Source: Candidatus Jidaibacter acanthamoeba
GTDB lineage: Bacteria; Pseudomonadota; Alphaproteobacteria; Rickettsiales; Midichloriaceae
DNA: 64,000 nt
NCBI RefSeq assembly: GCF_000815465.1
Contig: NZ_JSWE01000092.1
Location: 1-64,000 of the forward strand
Direction of reading: 5' to 3'
Within the stretch, counting starts at the first letter, position 1. Each line of letters starts with the position of its first letter. The notes below the pieces were generated by a model that was not told the DNA's origin, made no database searches, and was given only the letters and a program-made list of their open reading frames with translations. The position numbers and the translations under genes were made by a program. Below, in pieces: positions 1-16,725 of this stretch.

Positions 1-2
1 AG

Positions 3-1178
3 ATGGCCAAACAGAAGTATGAAAGGAATAAGCCGCACGTTAACATAGGTACGATAGGGCACGTTGACCATGGGAAGACGAGTTTAACGGCAGCAATAAC
101 GAAGTTTTTTGGAAATTTTGTAAGTTACGATAATATTGACAAAGCGCCTGAAGAGAGAGAAAGAGGTATTACAATTAATACCGCGCATGTTGAGTATGAG
201 ACTGAAAGTAGGCACTATGGGCACGTAGATTGTCCTGGGCACGCTGACTATGTTAAGAACATGATTACCGGTGCTGCACAAATGGATGGAGCGATATTGG
301 TGGTTAGTGCAGCTGACGGACCTATGCCGCAAACCAGAGAACATATATTATTAGCACGTCAGGTTGGTGTACCTGCGCTTGTAGTGTTCTTAAATAAAGT
401 AGATATGGTAGATGATCCCGAGTTACTGGAACTGGTAGAGATGGAAGTAAGAGACTTGTTAAGCAAGTATGACTATCCTGGTGACGATATTCCGATTATC
501 AGAGGATCTGCATTGTGTGCGCTTGACGGAAGTAACCCCGAGCTTGGCGAGAATGCGATCAGAGAGTTATTAAAGCAGGTTGATGCGTATATACCGTTAC
601 CTGAGCGTCCGGTTGACAGGCCGTTTTTAATGCCGATTGAAGATGTATTCTCTATTTCCGGAAGAGGGACTGTGGTTACCGGAAGAGTTGAGCAGGGTGT
701 AGTTAAAGTTGGAGAAGAGATTGAAATAGTTGGTCTTAAGCCTAATGTTAAGACGACTTGTACGGGAGTTGAGATGTTCCGTAAGCTTCTTGATCAAGGA
801 CAGGCGGGGGATAACGTTGGTGTGTTGCTACGCGGTATTGGTAAAGAAGATGTAGAGAGAGGGCAGGTTTTAGCTAAGCCCGGAACTATAAAGCCGCATA
901 AGAAGTTTAAGGCTGAAATATATGTATTGAATAAGGATGAGGGTGGAAGACATACACCGTTCTTTAGTAACTATAGACCTCAGTTTTACTTCAGGACTAC
1001 TGATGTAACGGGCTCTATCGCGTTACCTGAAGGAGTGGAGATGATTATGCCGGGAGATAACACAGCTATAACGGTTGAGTTAATATCTCCGATTGCTATG
1101 GACAAGGGTCTTAAGTTTGCTATCCGTGAAGGCGGCAGAACTGTAGGTGCAGGCGTCGTAGCTGAAATAATTGAGTAA
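3..1178 (+). CDS. tuf: Elongation factor Tu
   Basis: GTPase that delivers aminoacyl-tRNA to the ribosomal A site. The 391-residue protein has the G1 loop GHVDHGKT near residues 18-25, the DCPGH motif, and NKVD for guanine recognition, followed by the two beta-barrel domains ending in [13 protein letters not shown]. The length is close to the usual 394-397. The ATG lies 2 bases from the window edge, so the ribosome binding site and any upstream gene cannot be seen. It precedes tRNA-Trp and the secE-nusG operon, an order common in alphaproteobacteria. Identification is certain. Confidence 0.99.
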   Translation: MAKQKYERNKPHVNIGTIGHVDHGKTSLTAAITKFFGNFVSYDNIDKAPEERERGITINTAHVEYETESRHYGHVDCPGHADYVKNMITGAAQMDGAILVVSAADGPMPQTREHILLARQVGVPALVVFLNKVDMVDDPELLELVEMEVRDLLSKYDYPGDDIPIIRGSALCALDGSNPELGENAIRELLKQVDAYIPLPERPVDRPFLMPIEDVFSISGRGTVVTGRVEQGVVKVGEEIEIVGLKPNVKTTCTGVEMFRKLLDQGQAGDNVGVLLRGIGKEDVERGQVLAKPGTIKPHKKFKAEIYVLNKDEGGRHTPFFSNYRPQFYFRTTDVTGSIALPEGVEMIMPGDNTAITVELISPIAMDKGLKFAIREGGRTVGAGVVAEIIE

Positions 1179-1196
1179 TTAAAAAGAAAGGGATTT

Positions 1197-1235
1197 TACC
1201 TATTTTCTCCTTTTAAAGCAAAATAGGTATCTTTT
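1197..1235 (+). terminator. Hairpin between tuf and tRNA-Trp
   Basis: A perfect 10-bp stem (TACCTATTTT at 1197-1206 with AAAATAGGTA at 1220-1229), a 13-base loop, then TCTTTT. It starts 18 bases after the tuf stop and fits an intrinsic terminator for tuf. The tail ends only two bases before the tRNA, so it could instead be a partial terminator or a processing signal in a tuf-trpT transcript. Confidence 0.65.
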
Positions 1236-1237
1236 GT

Positions 1238-1313
1238 AGGAGTGTAGCTCAATTGGTAGAGCACCGGTCTCCAAAACCGGGGGTTGGGGGTTCGATCCCT
1301 CTCGCTCCTGCCA
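1238..1313 (+). tRNA. trpT: tRNA-Trp (anticodon CCA)
   Basis: A 76-base cloverleaf can be folded by hand. The acceptor stem pairs AGGAGTG with CGCTCCT (one T-G pair). The D-arm contains AGCTC-AATTGGTA-GAGC. The anticodon stem CCGGT/ACCGG carries the loop CTCCAAA with anticodon CCA at 1271-1273. The T-loop is TTCGATC, and G73 is followed by an encoded CCA. Trp tRNA directly before secE is the standard alphaproteobacterial arrangement. Here secE lies 1.4 kb further on because of inserted DNA. Confidence 0.97.
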
Positions 1314-1682
1314 GCTTTTCGGTAATATTCTACATAGTTATTTATAAAAAATATTATTTTTTTAACCGATAGACTAAAAGTACTCCTTGTCGGATTTATA
1401 GCTTAATTTACTATATATGCAGTAGGTAAGGTATTGTTGCCGATATAAGGCATGTATTTATGAGTTCCTATAAACCCATACATATCAACTTTTATTCTTA
1501 ACATATTATATAACAAATATGAGTTTTTTATAGAGATATAAAAAGGTTTAGTAAAGTAATGCTTAAACTTTATAAAATTAATTTAATTTCTTAAAGATTG
1601 AATTTTATATAATAAAAAAACTGTAATAGAATTTTAAATATTTACTACAGCTTAATTAAAGGTAGATGTTTTAGTAATGATT
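1314..1682. other. AT-rich spacer without a gene
   Basis: 369 bases between tRNA-Trp and the decayed gene. It is very A+T rich with long A and T runs. I see no convincing ORF, RNA fold or strong terminator. It is probably remnant or insertion-associated DNA that separates trpT from secE. Confidence 0.5.
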
Positions 1683-2354
1683 TTATAAAGGAAAGCCGTC
1701 AGGCAGAAATGCTACAGGATCACAAATTACAAATTCAGTAATAAAGTCTTTTGAACATTCATTATAAGAACAATATTCCTTTAATAGCTCACTGAGCTGT
1801 AAGTGTGCTTCATTAGCGGTATTATGAAGTGATTTACATTGTGCTTTAATAAAATTATTTTTAGTATCTTTTAGAACTTGAACTTTCTCAATTTGATTAA
1901 ATGCCTTAATTAGATCGTCATTTTGCTCGTTTATTTTAGCTCTATAATCCCCTAACTCCACAGTAATTAATTTAGAATGTCTGCTTTCACACTTATTAGA
2001 TTGTGCTTTATGTTTCTTATATTCTGGTGTTTCTACTCTCTTACCATCTTCTTCGCGTAGAGTATCTACAAATTCCCAGGTACTCCAATCAAAGCTACGT
2101 TAATATTCATATTTTGCACTTTTAGGAAAGCCTGTACCACACTCATTTCTGCTATTCAGTAATTTTTCATACCTTTCTAAAATAGGAGCAGCAATGCTTA
2201 CAAACTTTTTAGCATCAAAGATATTTCCAATAGATTTTTTTACTTTTACTTGGTGAGCAGGAGTAAGTATTGAGCTCTTTTCATCTTCGGGTTGAGATTG
2301 AGAAGTACTGTGTTTGTGAGCTTTATATTTATTTATAATAGTACACTTAATAAG
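1683..2354 (-). pseudogene. Decayed hypothetical gene with an in-frame stop
   Basis: One minus-strand frame stays open from 2354 to the stop at 1683 except for a single TAA at 2100-2102. Both halves read as plausible, charged protein: upstream ...KKSIGNIFDAKKFVSIAAPI..., then the stop, then RSFDWSTWEFVDTLREED..., ending ...VAFLPDGFPL. I find no ATG in the upstream half. A 92-residue product could start at GTG 1961, but the readable sequence continues well upstream of it, so a nonsense mutation plus loss of the start is the simpler reading. The family is not recognised. It lies between trpT and secE, which are normally adjacent, so it is likely an insertion that has since decayed. Confidence 0.6.
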
Positions 2355-2722
2355 TTAATAACTTAAGTATTATACACTACAAGTAGTTACAAAAATATTA
2401 AGGCATTGAGAAAAACTTTATTTTTTTGAATTATACGATTTGTACAGGATTCAGATCATCTTATCCCGTTTTAAATTGCTGCATGTTAGTGAATTAAGTT
2501 TGAATAACGGTTAATGTAATTTGCTGTAGAAGAATTGTAAAAAGAATAAATTATATGTTTTGTATAAATATTGATCAAAATGTAAGCAGATTAATCTTGC
2601 CGAAAAGCTAAGCACTTAAAAAAACGCCGCAAATGAATTATATTACCTTGACATTAAATAGGTTTAGATATAAAAGTCACTCTCATATATTGATTAAAGA
2701 GTTATTTTTTTTAGAGTAAAGT
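2355..2722. other. AT-rich spacer upstream of secE
   Basis: 368 bases with no credible ORF. The right part contains the likely promoter of the secE-nusG-ribosomal protein operon (TTGACA at 2648). The left part is low-complexity AT-rich sequence next to the decayed gene. Nothing else is recognised. Confidence 0.5.
2648..2674 (+). promoter_or_regulatory. Candidate sigma-70 promoter of the secE operon
   Basis: A perfect -35 hexamer TTGACA (2648-2653) and TATAAA (2669-2674) are separated by 15 bases, slightly short of the ideal 17. They lie about 50 bases upstream of secE. The site is the obvious candidate to drive the operon now that secE is cut off from tuf-trpT by the inserted DNA. Confidence 0.5.
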
Positions 2723-2905
2723 GTGAAAATAGCGGAGTTTGCCAGAGAAGTAAAATTAGAGACAATGAAGATATTGTGGCCTACACGCAAGGAAAGCTTA
2801 ATGACTTGTGTAATGGTGCTATTTATCACAGCAATCTCTGGTGTGTTTTTTTTGCTTGTTGATTCGGCTATATACAAAATTATTCAGTTTATATTAGGTA
2901 TTTAA
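2723..2905 (+). CDS. secE: Preprotein translocase subunit SecE
   Basis: Small single-span subunit that clamps SecY in the SecYEG channel. The 60 residues show the family pattern: an amphipathic N-terminal helix (MKIAEFAREVKLETMKILWP), the conserved WPTRKE turn, then one membrane helix near residues 28-55. The length is typical of alphaproteobacterial SecE. The start is GTG, since no ATG lies in frame before the conserved helix, and the ribosome binding site is weak. It is separated from nusG by 3 bases, so the two are co-transcribed. Confidence 0.96.
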   Translation: MKIAEFAREVKLETMKILWPTRKESLMTCVMVLFITAISGVFFLLVDSAIYKIIQFILGI

Positions 2906-2908
2906 ATA

Positions 2909-3445
2909 ATGGAATCGCCGGCTCGTTGGTATATAATAAATACATTGTCTGGTTATGAGCAGAAGGTTGCAAAAGCAATCCGTGAAACCGCAGAGCAAAA
3001 GGGTGTATTGCCTTCATTTGAAGATATTATCGTTCCGGTTGAAAATGTTACTGAGTTAAGAAGAGGAACAAAAGTTACCTCCGCAAGGAAGATCTTCCCC
3101 GGATATATTTTGGTAAAGATGGTATTAAACGACTTAACATGGAATATTGTAAAGAATACTCCAAGAGTTGCAGGTCTTTTGGGTGGTAGTAAACCGCTTC
3201 CGGTTCCTGAAGTTGAAGTTAATAGAGTTTTGAAGCAGGTCGAAGAAGGTGCGGTTACTAAAGAAATTGAAGTGATGTACGATATTAATGAAACCGTGAA
3301 AATAATTGATGGGCCGTTTGAGACGTTTGCAGGTGTGATTGAAGAAGTTGATTCAGAGAAAAAACGAATAAAAGTTTTGGTATCTATATTCGGCAGATCA
3401 ACCCCTGTGGAATTAGAATTTGGTCAAGTTGAGAAGTTAAAATAA
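2909..3445 (+). CDS. nusG: Transcription termination/antitermination protein NusG
   Basis: NusG binds RNA polymerase and links it to Rho or the leading ribosome. The 178-residue protein has the NGN domain, beginning RWYIINTLSGYEQKVAKAI and including FPGYILVKM, and a C-terminal KOW domain (DGPFETFAGVIEEVD...VLVSIFGRSTPVELEF). Length and domain order are normal. It sits between secE and rplK as in most bacteria. Confidence 0.98.
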   Translation: MESPARWYIINTLSGYEQKVAKAIRETAEQKGVLPSFEDIIVPVENVTELRRGTKVTSARKIFPGYILVKMVLNDLTWNIVKNTPRVAGLLGGSKPLPVPEVEVNRVLKQVEEGAVTKEIEVMYDINETVKIIDGPFETFAGVIEEVDSEKKRIKVLVSIFGRSTPVELEFGQVEKLK

Positions 3446-3460
3446 GAAAGGAGTCTAGTT

Positions 3461-3901
3461 GTGAAAGGCGGAGCAAAAAAAACTGTAGTAGCCAAGATAA
3501 AATTACAAATCCCTGCAGGGAAGGCTAATCCTTCTCCTCCCGTAGGGCCGGCATTAGGGCAGAGGGGTTTGAATATAATGGAGTTCTGTAAGCAATTCAA
3601 TGACAGAACTAAAGATATGGAAGTCGGTATGCCGATCCCTGTAGTGATTGAAGCATATGCTGATAAAACATTCACCTTTATAACCAAGACACCTCCTACT
3701 TCTTACCTTGTGAAGAAAAAAGCCGGAGTTGCGAGTGGTTCTAAAACTCCCGGGAGAGAGTTTGCCGGTAAGATTACGATGCCTCAAATTGAAGAGATCG
3801 CTAAAATGAAAATGGCGGATATGGGAGTAGATTCATTAGAAGCTGCTATTTCTCAAGTAATAGGAACAGCGGCTTCAGCTGGAATTAAAGTTGAAGCTTA
3901 A
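3461..3901 (+). CDS. rplK: 50S ribosomal protein L11
   Basis: L11 forms the GTPase-associated centre with the L10-L12 stalk. The 146-residue protein has the N-terminal [20 protein letters not shown] signature and the rRNA-binding C-terminal domain ([14 protein letters not shown]...). The start is GTG at 3461, placed 10 bases after a good AAGGAG ribosome binding site. It follows nusG by 15 bases and leads into rplA. Confidence 0.98.
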   Translation: MKGGAKKTVVAKIKLQIPAGKANPSPPVGPALGQRGLNIMEFCKQFNDRTKDMEVGMPIPVVIEAYADKTFTFITKTPPTSYLVKKKAGVASGSKTPGREFAGKITMPQIEEIAKMKMADMGVDSLEAAISQVIGTAASAGIKVEA

Positions 3902-3929
3902 TTAACGTTTAGAGGTTGTGATAAATAAA

Positions 3930-4634
3930 ATGGCTAAACTTAGCAAGAGATTAAAAAAATCATTTGAATTAGTTAGTGAAAATCAAGTGTATAGCTTAGA
4001 TGAAGCATTGCAGATAGTTAAAAAATATGCTGTAGAAGCAAAGACTAAATTTGATGAGACTGTGGATGTGGTGTTTAAACTCGGGGTAGACCCAAGACAA
4101 TCCGACCAAATGGTAAGAGGTGTGGTTGCCATGCCTAACGGTTTAGGTAAGCAGGTTAGGGTTGCGGTGTTTGCAAAACCTGAGCGTATGGAAGAAGCTA
4201 AAAAAGCCGGTGCTGATGTTGTCGGTGGAGATGATTTAGTTGAAGAAGTTAAAAATGGTAGGCTTGATTTTGACCTTTGTATTGCAACACCCGATATGAT
4301 GGTTAAGGTTGGTACTTTAGGTAAAGTTTTAGGTCCGAAAGGAATGATGCCGAACCCTAAGTTAGGTACGGTGTCAAATGATATAGCGGCTGCTGTTAAG
4401 CAAGCTAAGTCAGGTCAAGTTGAGTATAAAACGGAGAAGGCCGGGTTGGTGCATGCGGGTGTGGGTAAAGTAAGTTTTGAAGAAAGTTCTTTAAAAGAGA
4501 ATATTATTGCTCTTTATCATGCGCTTATAAATGCTAAACCGAGTAGTTCTAAGGGTGTATATATGCAAAAGATGCATTTATCTACATCAATGGGTCCTTC
4601 TATACCTCTTGACATACAAAAAGTGGTAAGCTAG
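3930..4634 (+). CDS. rplA: 50S ribosomal protein L1
   Basis: L1 forms the E-site stalk and in many bacteria represses its own operon. The product of about 234 residues starts MAKLSKRLKK, as in other L1 proteins, and carries GKVLGPKGMMPNPKLGTV and the C-terminal SSSKGVYMQKMHLSTSMGP. A longer reading from GTG 3918 is possible, but the family N-terminus and the AGAGG at 3911-3915 (too close to that GTG) favour ATG 3930. Confidence 0.97.
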   Translation: MAKLSKRLKKSFELVSENQVYSLDEALQIVKKYAVEAKTKFDETVDVVFKLGVDPRQSDQMVRGVVAMPNGLGKQVRVAVFAKPERMEEAKKAGADVVGGDDLVEEVKNGRLDFDLCIATPDMMVKVGTLGKVLGPKGMMPNPKLGTVSNDIAAAVKQAKSGQVEYKTEKAGLVHAGVGKVSFEESSLKENIIALYHALINAKPSSSKGVYMQKMHLSTSMGPSIPLDIQKVVS

Positions 4635-4677
4635 TATCACCCCCTGCTAATGCTAAAGTTTTAATTTGGTAAAGACT

Positions 4678-5190
4678 GTGAATAAGAATAGAGAAATTAA
4701 ATGTCAAGTTGTTGAAAGTATGCAAGAAGTATTTGCATCCAACAATATTGTCATCATAATGCATAACAAAGGTCTGACTGTCTCTGATGTAAAAGATTTG
4801 AGAAAAAAGGTGAAACAGGCAGAAAGTAAATATATAGTTGCTAAAAATACATTAGTAAGACTCGCTTTAAGAGAATCGAAATTTGCTGAATTGGAAAAGC
4901 TAATGCAGGGTCCGACCTCGATAGCTTATTCTAATGATCCTGTTGCCGTCTCTAAAATACTAAGCGACTTTACTAAAGTAAATGAAAAGCTGGAGATCCG
5001 TGGTGGTATCATGGATGGTGCGTATCTTGATGTTAATGCGATTAAAACATTAGCTTCATTACCATCTCTTGATGAACTAAGAGCTAAGTTCTTAGGGCTC
5101 TTGAATGCGCCTGCGACAAAAATTGCTCAGATTCTTCAAGCTCCTGGTGCTCAGGTAGCAAGAGTTTTAAGTGCATATTCTAAAAAATAA
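4678..5190 (+). CDS. rplJ: 50S ribosomal protein L10
   Basis: L10 is the base of the L7/L12 stalk. The protein shows the family pattern: NNIVIIMHNKGLTVSDVKDLRKK, then KYIVAKNTLVRLAL, GPTSIAYSNDP, and a C-terminal helix that binds L12 dimers. The start is uncertain. GTG 4678 has a GGTAAAG 4 bases upstream and gives a normal length of 170, while TTG 4666 would add four residues and has no ribosome binding site. It is followed by rplL after 28 bases. Confidence 0.95.
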   Translation: MNKNREIKCQVVESMQEVFASNNIVIIMHNKGLTVSDVKDLRKKVKQAESKYIVAKNTLVRLALRESKFAELEKLMQGPTSIAYSNDPVAVSKILSDFTKVNEKLEIRGGIMDGAYLDVNAIKTLASLPSLDELRAKFLGLLNAPATKIAQILQAPGAQVARVLSAYSKK

Positions 5191-5218
5191 CTAAAAATAA
5201 ACGTAGAAGGAGAGAAAA

Positions 5219-5593
5219 ATGGCAAATTTACAACATCTAGTTGACGAGTTATCAACCTTATCAGTTCTTGAGGCTGCTGAGTTATCTAAAATGCTTGAAG
5301 AGAAGTGGGGTGTTTCTGCTGCTGCACCGGTTGCTATGGCTGCTATGCCTGCTGCTGGCGGGGGCGAAGCTGCGGCTGAACAAACTGAATTTGATGCGGT
5401 TTTAACTGATGTCGGTGCAAATAAAGTTAGCGTAATTAAAGAAGTAAGAACCTTTACAGGACTTGGTCTTGTTGAAGCTAAAAACTTAGTTGAGTCAGCG
5501 CCTAAAGCAATTAAGAGCGGAGTTTCTAAAGACGAAGCACAAAAAATTAAAGTTGCATTAGAAGCTGCTGGAGCAAAAGTTGAGATTAAATAA
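5219..5593 (+). CDS. rplL: 50S ribosomal protein L7/L12
   Basis: Stalk protein that recruits translational GTPases. The 124 residues contain the N-terminal dimerisation/L10-binding helices ([24 protein letters not shown]), an Ala/Gly-rich hinge (about 37-55) and the C-terminal domain with [22 protein letters not shown] and [20 protein letters not shown] strong GAAGGAGAG ribosome binding site lies 7 bases before the ATG, in keeping with the multiple copies needed per ribosome. Confidence 0.99.
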   Translation: MANLQHLVDELSTLSVLEAAELSKMLEEKWGVSAAAPVAMAAMPAAGGGEAAAEQTEFDAVLTDVGANKVSVIKEVRTFTGLGLVEAKNLVESAPKAIKSGVSKDEAQKIKVALEAAGAKVEIK

Positions 5594-5625
5594 TTACTGC
5601 TATTAAGTTAGTAGTAAATAAGATC

Positions 5626-5659
5626 AAAGGGTATATTTTACTTAAGGTATACCCTTTTT
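5626..5659 (+). terminator. Attenuator-like terminator between rplL and rpoB
   Basis: A perfect 10-bp stem (AAAGGGTATA 5626-5635 with TATACCCTTT 5648-5657) is followed directly by T residues, 33 bases after the rplL stop and 33 bases before rpoB. A leaky terminator at this point is known in E. coli, where it lowers rpoBC expression relative to ribosomal proteins. I infer the same role here, since I see no strong promoter before rpoB. Confidence 0.75.
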
Positions 5660-5691
5660 AAGCCTTTGACTAACAATATAAGGTAGTTCGT

Positions 5692-14039
<8,348 letters not shown>

Positions 14040-14061
14040 TAACTGAATAAAATAAATAATG

Positions 14062-14095
14062 ATGGCCTGACCATTAATTGGTTAGGCTATTTTTA
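14062..14095 (+). terminator. Terminator of the rpoBC operon
   Basis: Stem GCCTGACCA (14065-14073) with TGGTTAGGC (14079-14087), one G-T pair, a 5-base loop, flanking AT pairs that extend the stem, then TATTTTTATTT. It begins about 25 bases after the rpoC stop and is a textbook intrinsic terminator closing the large operon. Confidence 0.85.
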
Positions 14096-14475
14096 TTTCT
14101 TAGTAGTTTTAGTTATTTATGAGCATGTATAGTACATTAAGCTAAATAACATACATATATATAGCGAGACTGAAAGATTAAAATTAAACAAAGTTTGCAT
14201 ATAAATGATGGCTATACACGGGCTTTTTACTGCTTCAATTTTTTATATGTTATTTTAACCACAGTCCGGTATATGGGGATATATTAAAAGCAATTAAATT
14301 GTGGTACAATAAAAAAATAAGGCACTATAGCCTTTAAGGCTTATATCAGTTTGTTAGTACCATAATACAGCTTATTTTACTATAGTATTAATATTATCTA
14401 CTATTTTACCTTTGTATCAAAAAACTAATGTGTTATTCTTGCCCATATTAAGGGATAACAAATTAGGGAGGTTTT
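14096..14475. other. AT-rich intergenic stretch after rpoC
   Basis: 380 bases with no plausible gene. It holds a small inverted repeat (AGCCTTTAAGGCT near 14330-14342) and, just before the next gene, a strong AGGGAGG ribosome binding site at 14466-14472. A promoter for the downstream DUF1338 gene must lie here, but no pair of hexamers stands out. Confidence 0.45.
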
Positions 14476-15381
14476 ATGAAGGAAAAAATTAGGCAGCAGT
14501 TAGTTCAAATGTTATGGGATGGTTATAAAGAGAGCATACCATTTTATAACCGGATTTTTAATGAAAATAATATACATTTAGATCATTTTGCAATAATTGA
14601 TTTACCTTCCGAAAACTCAGGGATGAATCATTTAAAAGCCATTTTTTCAAGTTTAGGCTTTGTTTATAAAGGTGAAGGATATCTGCCTGAGAAGCATAAC
14701 CCTTTTGCATGGATGCGAGAAGATAATTACGATGAAAAATTAGCACATCATACCACAGCTCAACCTGTTATTGCTGATTTCAAGCTTGATGCACTTTCTC
14801 CTCAGGTAAGGCATATAGTAGAAAAATATGCAGCACTTATAAAGCCTCTGGAGATGGAAAAGTTTGAATACTATAAGGAGCAGATTGATAAAAATAATGA
14901 AGCTTTAATTCCGGAAATTACCGGTTTTCTATATAATCACTTAATTGATAAAGAAAGACCTAAGCTGACTTCTAAAGAGTATGAAACAGTATTTAAAGAA
15001 AACGAGTTGATTGCATGGGTGCTTGCTTTCGGAAGAGTAGTTAACCATTTTGGGGTATCAATCCATTTAGATAATAAAGCGAGTAACCTTACTGAATTTA
15101 ATGATAATGTTTTAAAAAGTAATATAATAACCCTAAATGCTACTTCTAATTATATAAAAGGTGGTGAATATTGCGGAATTGCGCAGTCTTCAACTAATGG
15201 TTTGCCTATAAAAATCCGACTTAAAGATAAAGAAATAACCACACATAATAGTTTTTTAGAATTTGTGTGGAGATACTCAAATTTAGACAAGCCAACTTTA
15301 GCAAAAGACTACTATTGTAATTTCATTCCACAAAATGCGAATCATGTGATTGAATCACTTTATATAAAAAAGACTGTATAA
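14476..15381 (+). CDS. DUF1338 family protein (2-oxoadipate dioxygenase/decarboxylase-like)
   Basis: The 301 residues match the DUF1338 pattern: an N-terminal LDHFAIIDL, a central FGRVVNHFGVSIH, and a C-terminal THNSFLEFVWR. These supply the likely Fe(II) ligands His37, His191 and Glu262. Characterised relatives (HglS, YdcJ group) convert 2-oxoadipate to D-2-hydroxyglutarate plus CO2 in lysine breakdown. The substrate here is unproven, and no other lysine-catabolic gene is nearby. The strong AGGGAGG ribosome binding site before ATG 14476 supports the start. It appears monocistronic, with the next gene convergent. Confidence 0.8.
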   Translation: MKEKIRQQLVQMLWDGYKESIPFYNRIFNENNIHLDHFAIIDLPSENSGMNHLKAIFSSLGFVYKGEGYLPEKHNPFAWMREDNYDEKLAHHTTAQPVIADFKLDALSPQVRHIVEKYAALIKPLEMEKFEYYKEQIDKNNEALIPEITGFLYNHLIDKERPKLTSKEYETVFKENELIAWVLAFGRVVNHFGVSIHLDNKASNLTEFNDNVLKSNIITLNATSNYIKGGEYCGIAQSSTNGLPIKIRLKDKEITTHNSFLEFVWRYSNLDKPTLAKDYYCNFIPQNANHVIESLYIKKTV

Positions 15382-15440
15382 TCCATGTAGTACCTAAATT
15401 TAAGGTAAAACTAAAAAAAATGTATTTAACTGAATAATGC

Positions 15441-16391
15441 TTATTTGCCGCAGGTATTGCTATTTTTATTGTATAAAATTCTTTCAGCAAACTTAGTATC
15501 TGTATTATCAGGTTTAAACTTTTTATGGCGAGAAGAGTTTCCGGCATAATCCTCCTTGATCTGTAATATAAAAGATTTTTTTGTAGAGCTTAAAGAAATT
15601 AAGGCTTCTGCAGCAACTTCTTCTTTATTAAACTTTCTTTTTTTATCTAAGGGTTCACCTGTAGTTTCAATGTCAACTTCCTCATCATTATCTTCAGGCT
15701 GTTTATAAACGGTACAAAGTGCAGGTAATTCGCTTGTGGAAACTGCGTCATTGCTTGGTAAAGACAGAGGGAAAAAATGTTCTATGCATTCCTGTAACTT
15801 TACTCTCTCTACTTTCATATTAACTAATGCTGAAGTTAGTTCGGTAATATATATTCTATTCTCTGATTGTTCTAGCAATAACTTCTCTATAATCATGATA
15901 TTAATAGTTGATTGCATAATAAGCTCTCTTAGCTCCTTAACTAAAGTTGTTTTAAGTTCATTTTGTTCATTTAAAAGTATGTTTTTTTCTTTTTCAAGTT
16001 CGGAAGCTTGTGTAAAACTTTTATGATTTATAATTTCGTCTTCAGTTAGCAAAACGTATAAAGTATTGATATTTTGGCGATTATGATTTTTTATAAAGTT
16101 TCTATTAATAAGTTTATCAAGTCCGGTAAACTTCTCAATATCTGAACTTGATATTAGGAGAGCACATTCCTTAATATTTAATTTAGTATTTTCTAATTTA
16201 ATAAAATTTTTATTGAAATAATTCTTAATTATAGTGAAGATTTTTAGTGCAATATCATTATCATAAACAGATAGATTTATCACATCACATTCAGGGTTAC
16301 CAATTAAAGCGAAAATAAATTTTTCTTTTAATAATTTAATTATTACTTCTTCATTAACGCTAATGCTTTGGCTACGAGTTTTACGTTTCAT
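15441..16391 (-). CDS. Hypothetical coiled-coil protein with NLS-like basic clusters
   Basis: 316 residues, family not recognised. The N-terminus is basic (MKRKTR). Residues about 128-205 are rich in Glu, Lys and Leu and look like a long coiled coil. The C-terminal third is polar and disordered-looking, with an acidic stretch (EDNDEEVDIE, 233-242) followed by KKRK (250-253) and HKKFK (289-293). These resemble eukaryotic nuclear-localisation signals, which suggests an exported effector, but basic clusters occur by chance and no secretion signal is visible. It lies alone, convergent with the DUF1338 gene. Confidence 0.65.
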   Translation of the reverse strand: MKRKTRSQSISVNEEVIIKLLKEKFIFALIGNPECDVINLSVYDNDIALKIFTIIKNYFNKNFIKLENTKLNIKECALLISSSDIEKFTGLDKLINRNFIKNHNRQNINTLYVLLTEDEIINHKSFTQASELEKEKNILLNEQNELKTTLVKELRELIMQSTINIMIIEKLLLEQSENRIYITELTSALVNMKVERVKLQECIEHFFPLSLPSNDAVSTSELPALCTVYKQPEDNDEEVDIETTGEPLDKKRKFNKEEVAAEALISLSSTKKSFILQIKEDYAGNSSRHKKFKPDNTDTKFAERILYNKNSNTCGK

Positions 16392-16725
16392 CTAACGGCT
16401 CTTATTTTTAAATTATTGTTATAATAAGGTATAAAGTTACTAAAGGCTTATATAAACTTTAGCTGGATCAATTCCATAAATATATAATCAGTGTTAATAT
16501 AAAATTAATATTTTGATAATACTATTATTACAAATTAATTAAAATGTAAATAATCAGTAAGCATTCGCAGTTAAATTTTAATAAATTATTTGCCGGTTTT
16601 TTGGTGGTATACTTAAAATATTTTTATAAAATTACATTTTAAAATAATAAAAATTATCTGAAATAATTAAAAAAATTAACGTTTTATTAATAACTTATAT
16701 GGGAAGATGAAGGTATGGGAAGAAT
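16392..16725. other. AT-rich divergent intergenic stretch
   Basis: 334 bases between the divergent genes 15441-16391 and 16726-17148. It is extremely AT rich, with no ORF. It must hold promoters for both neighbours, and one extended -10 element can be seen at 16605-16613. Confidence 0.45.
16605..16613 (+). promoter_or_regulatory. Candidate extended -10 promoter element
   Basis: TGGTATACT matches an extended -10 (TGn plus TATACT). No good -35 lies 17 bases upstream, which is tolerated for extended -10 promoters. Transcription would give a leader of about 105 bases for the gene at 16726. The match rests on one short motif. Confidence 0.3.
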
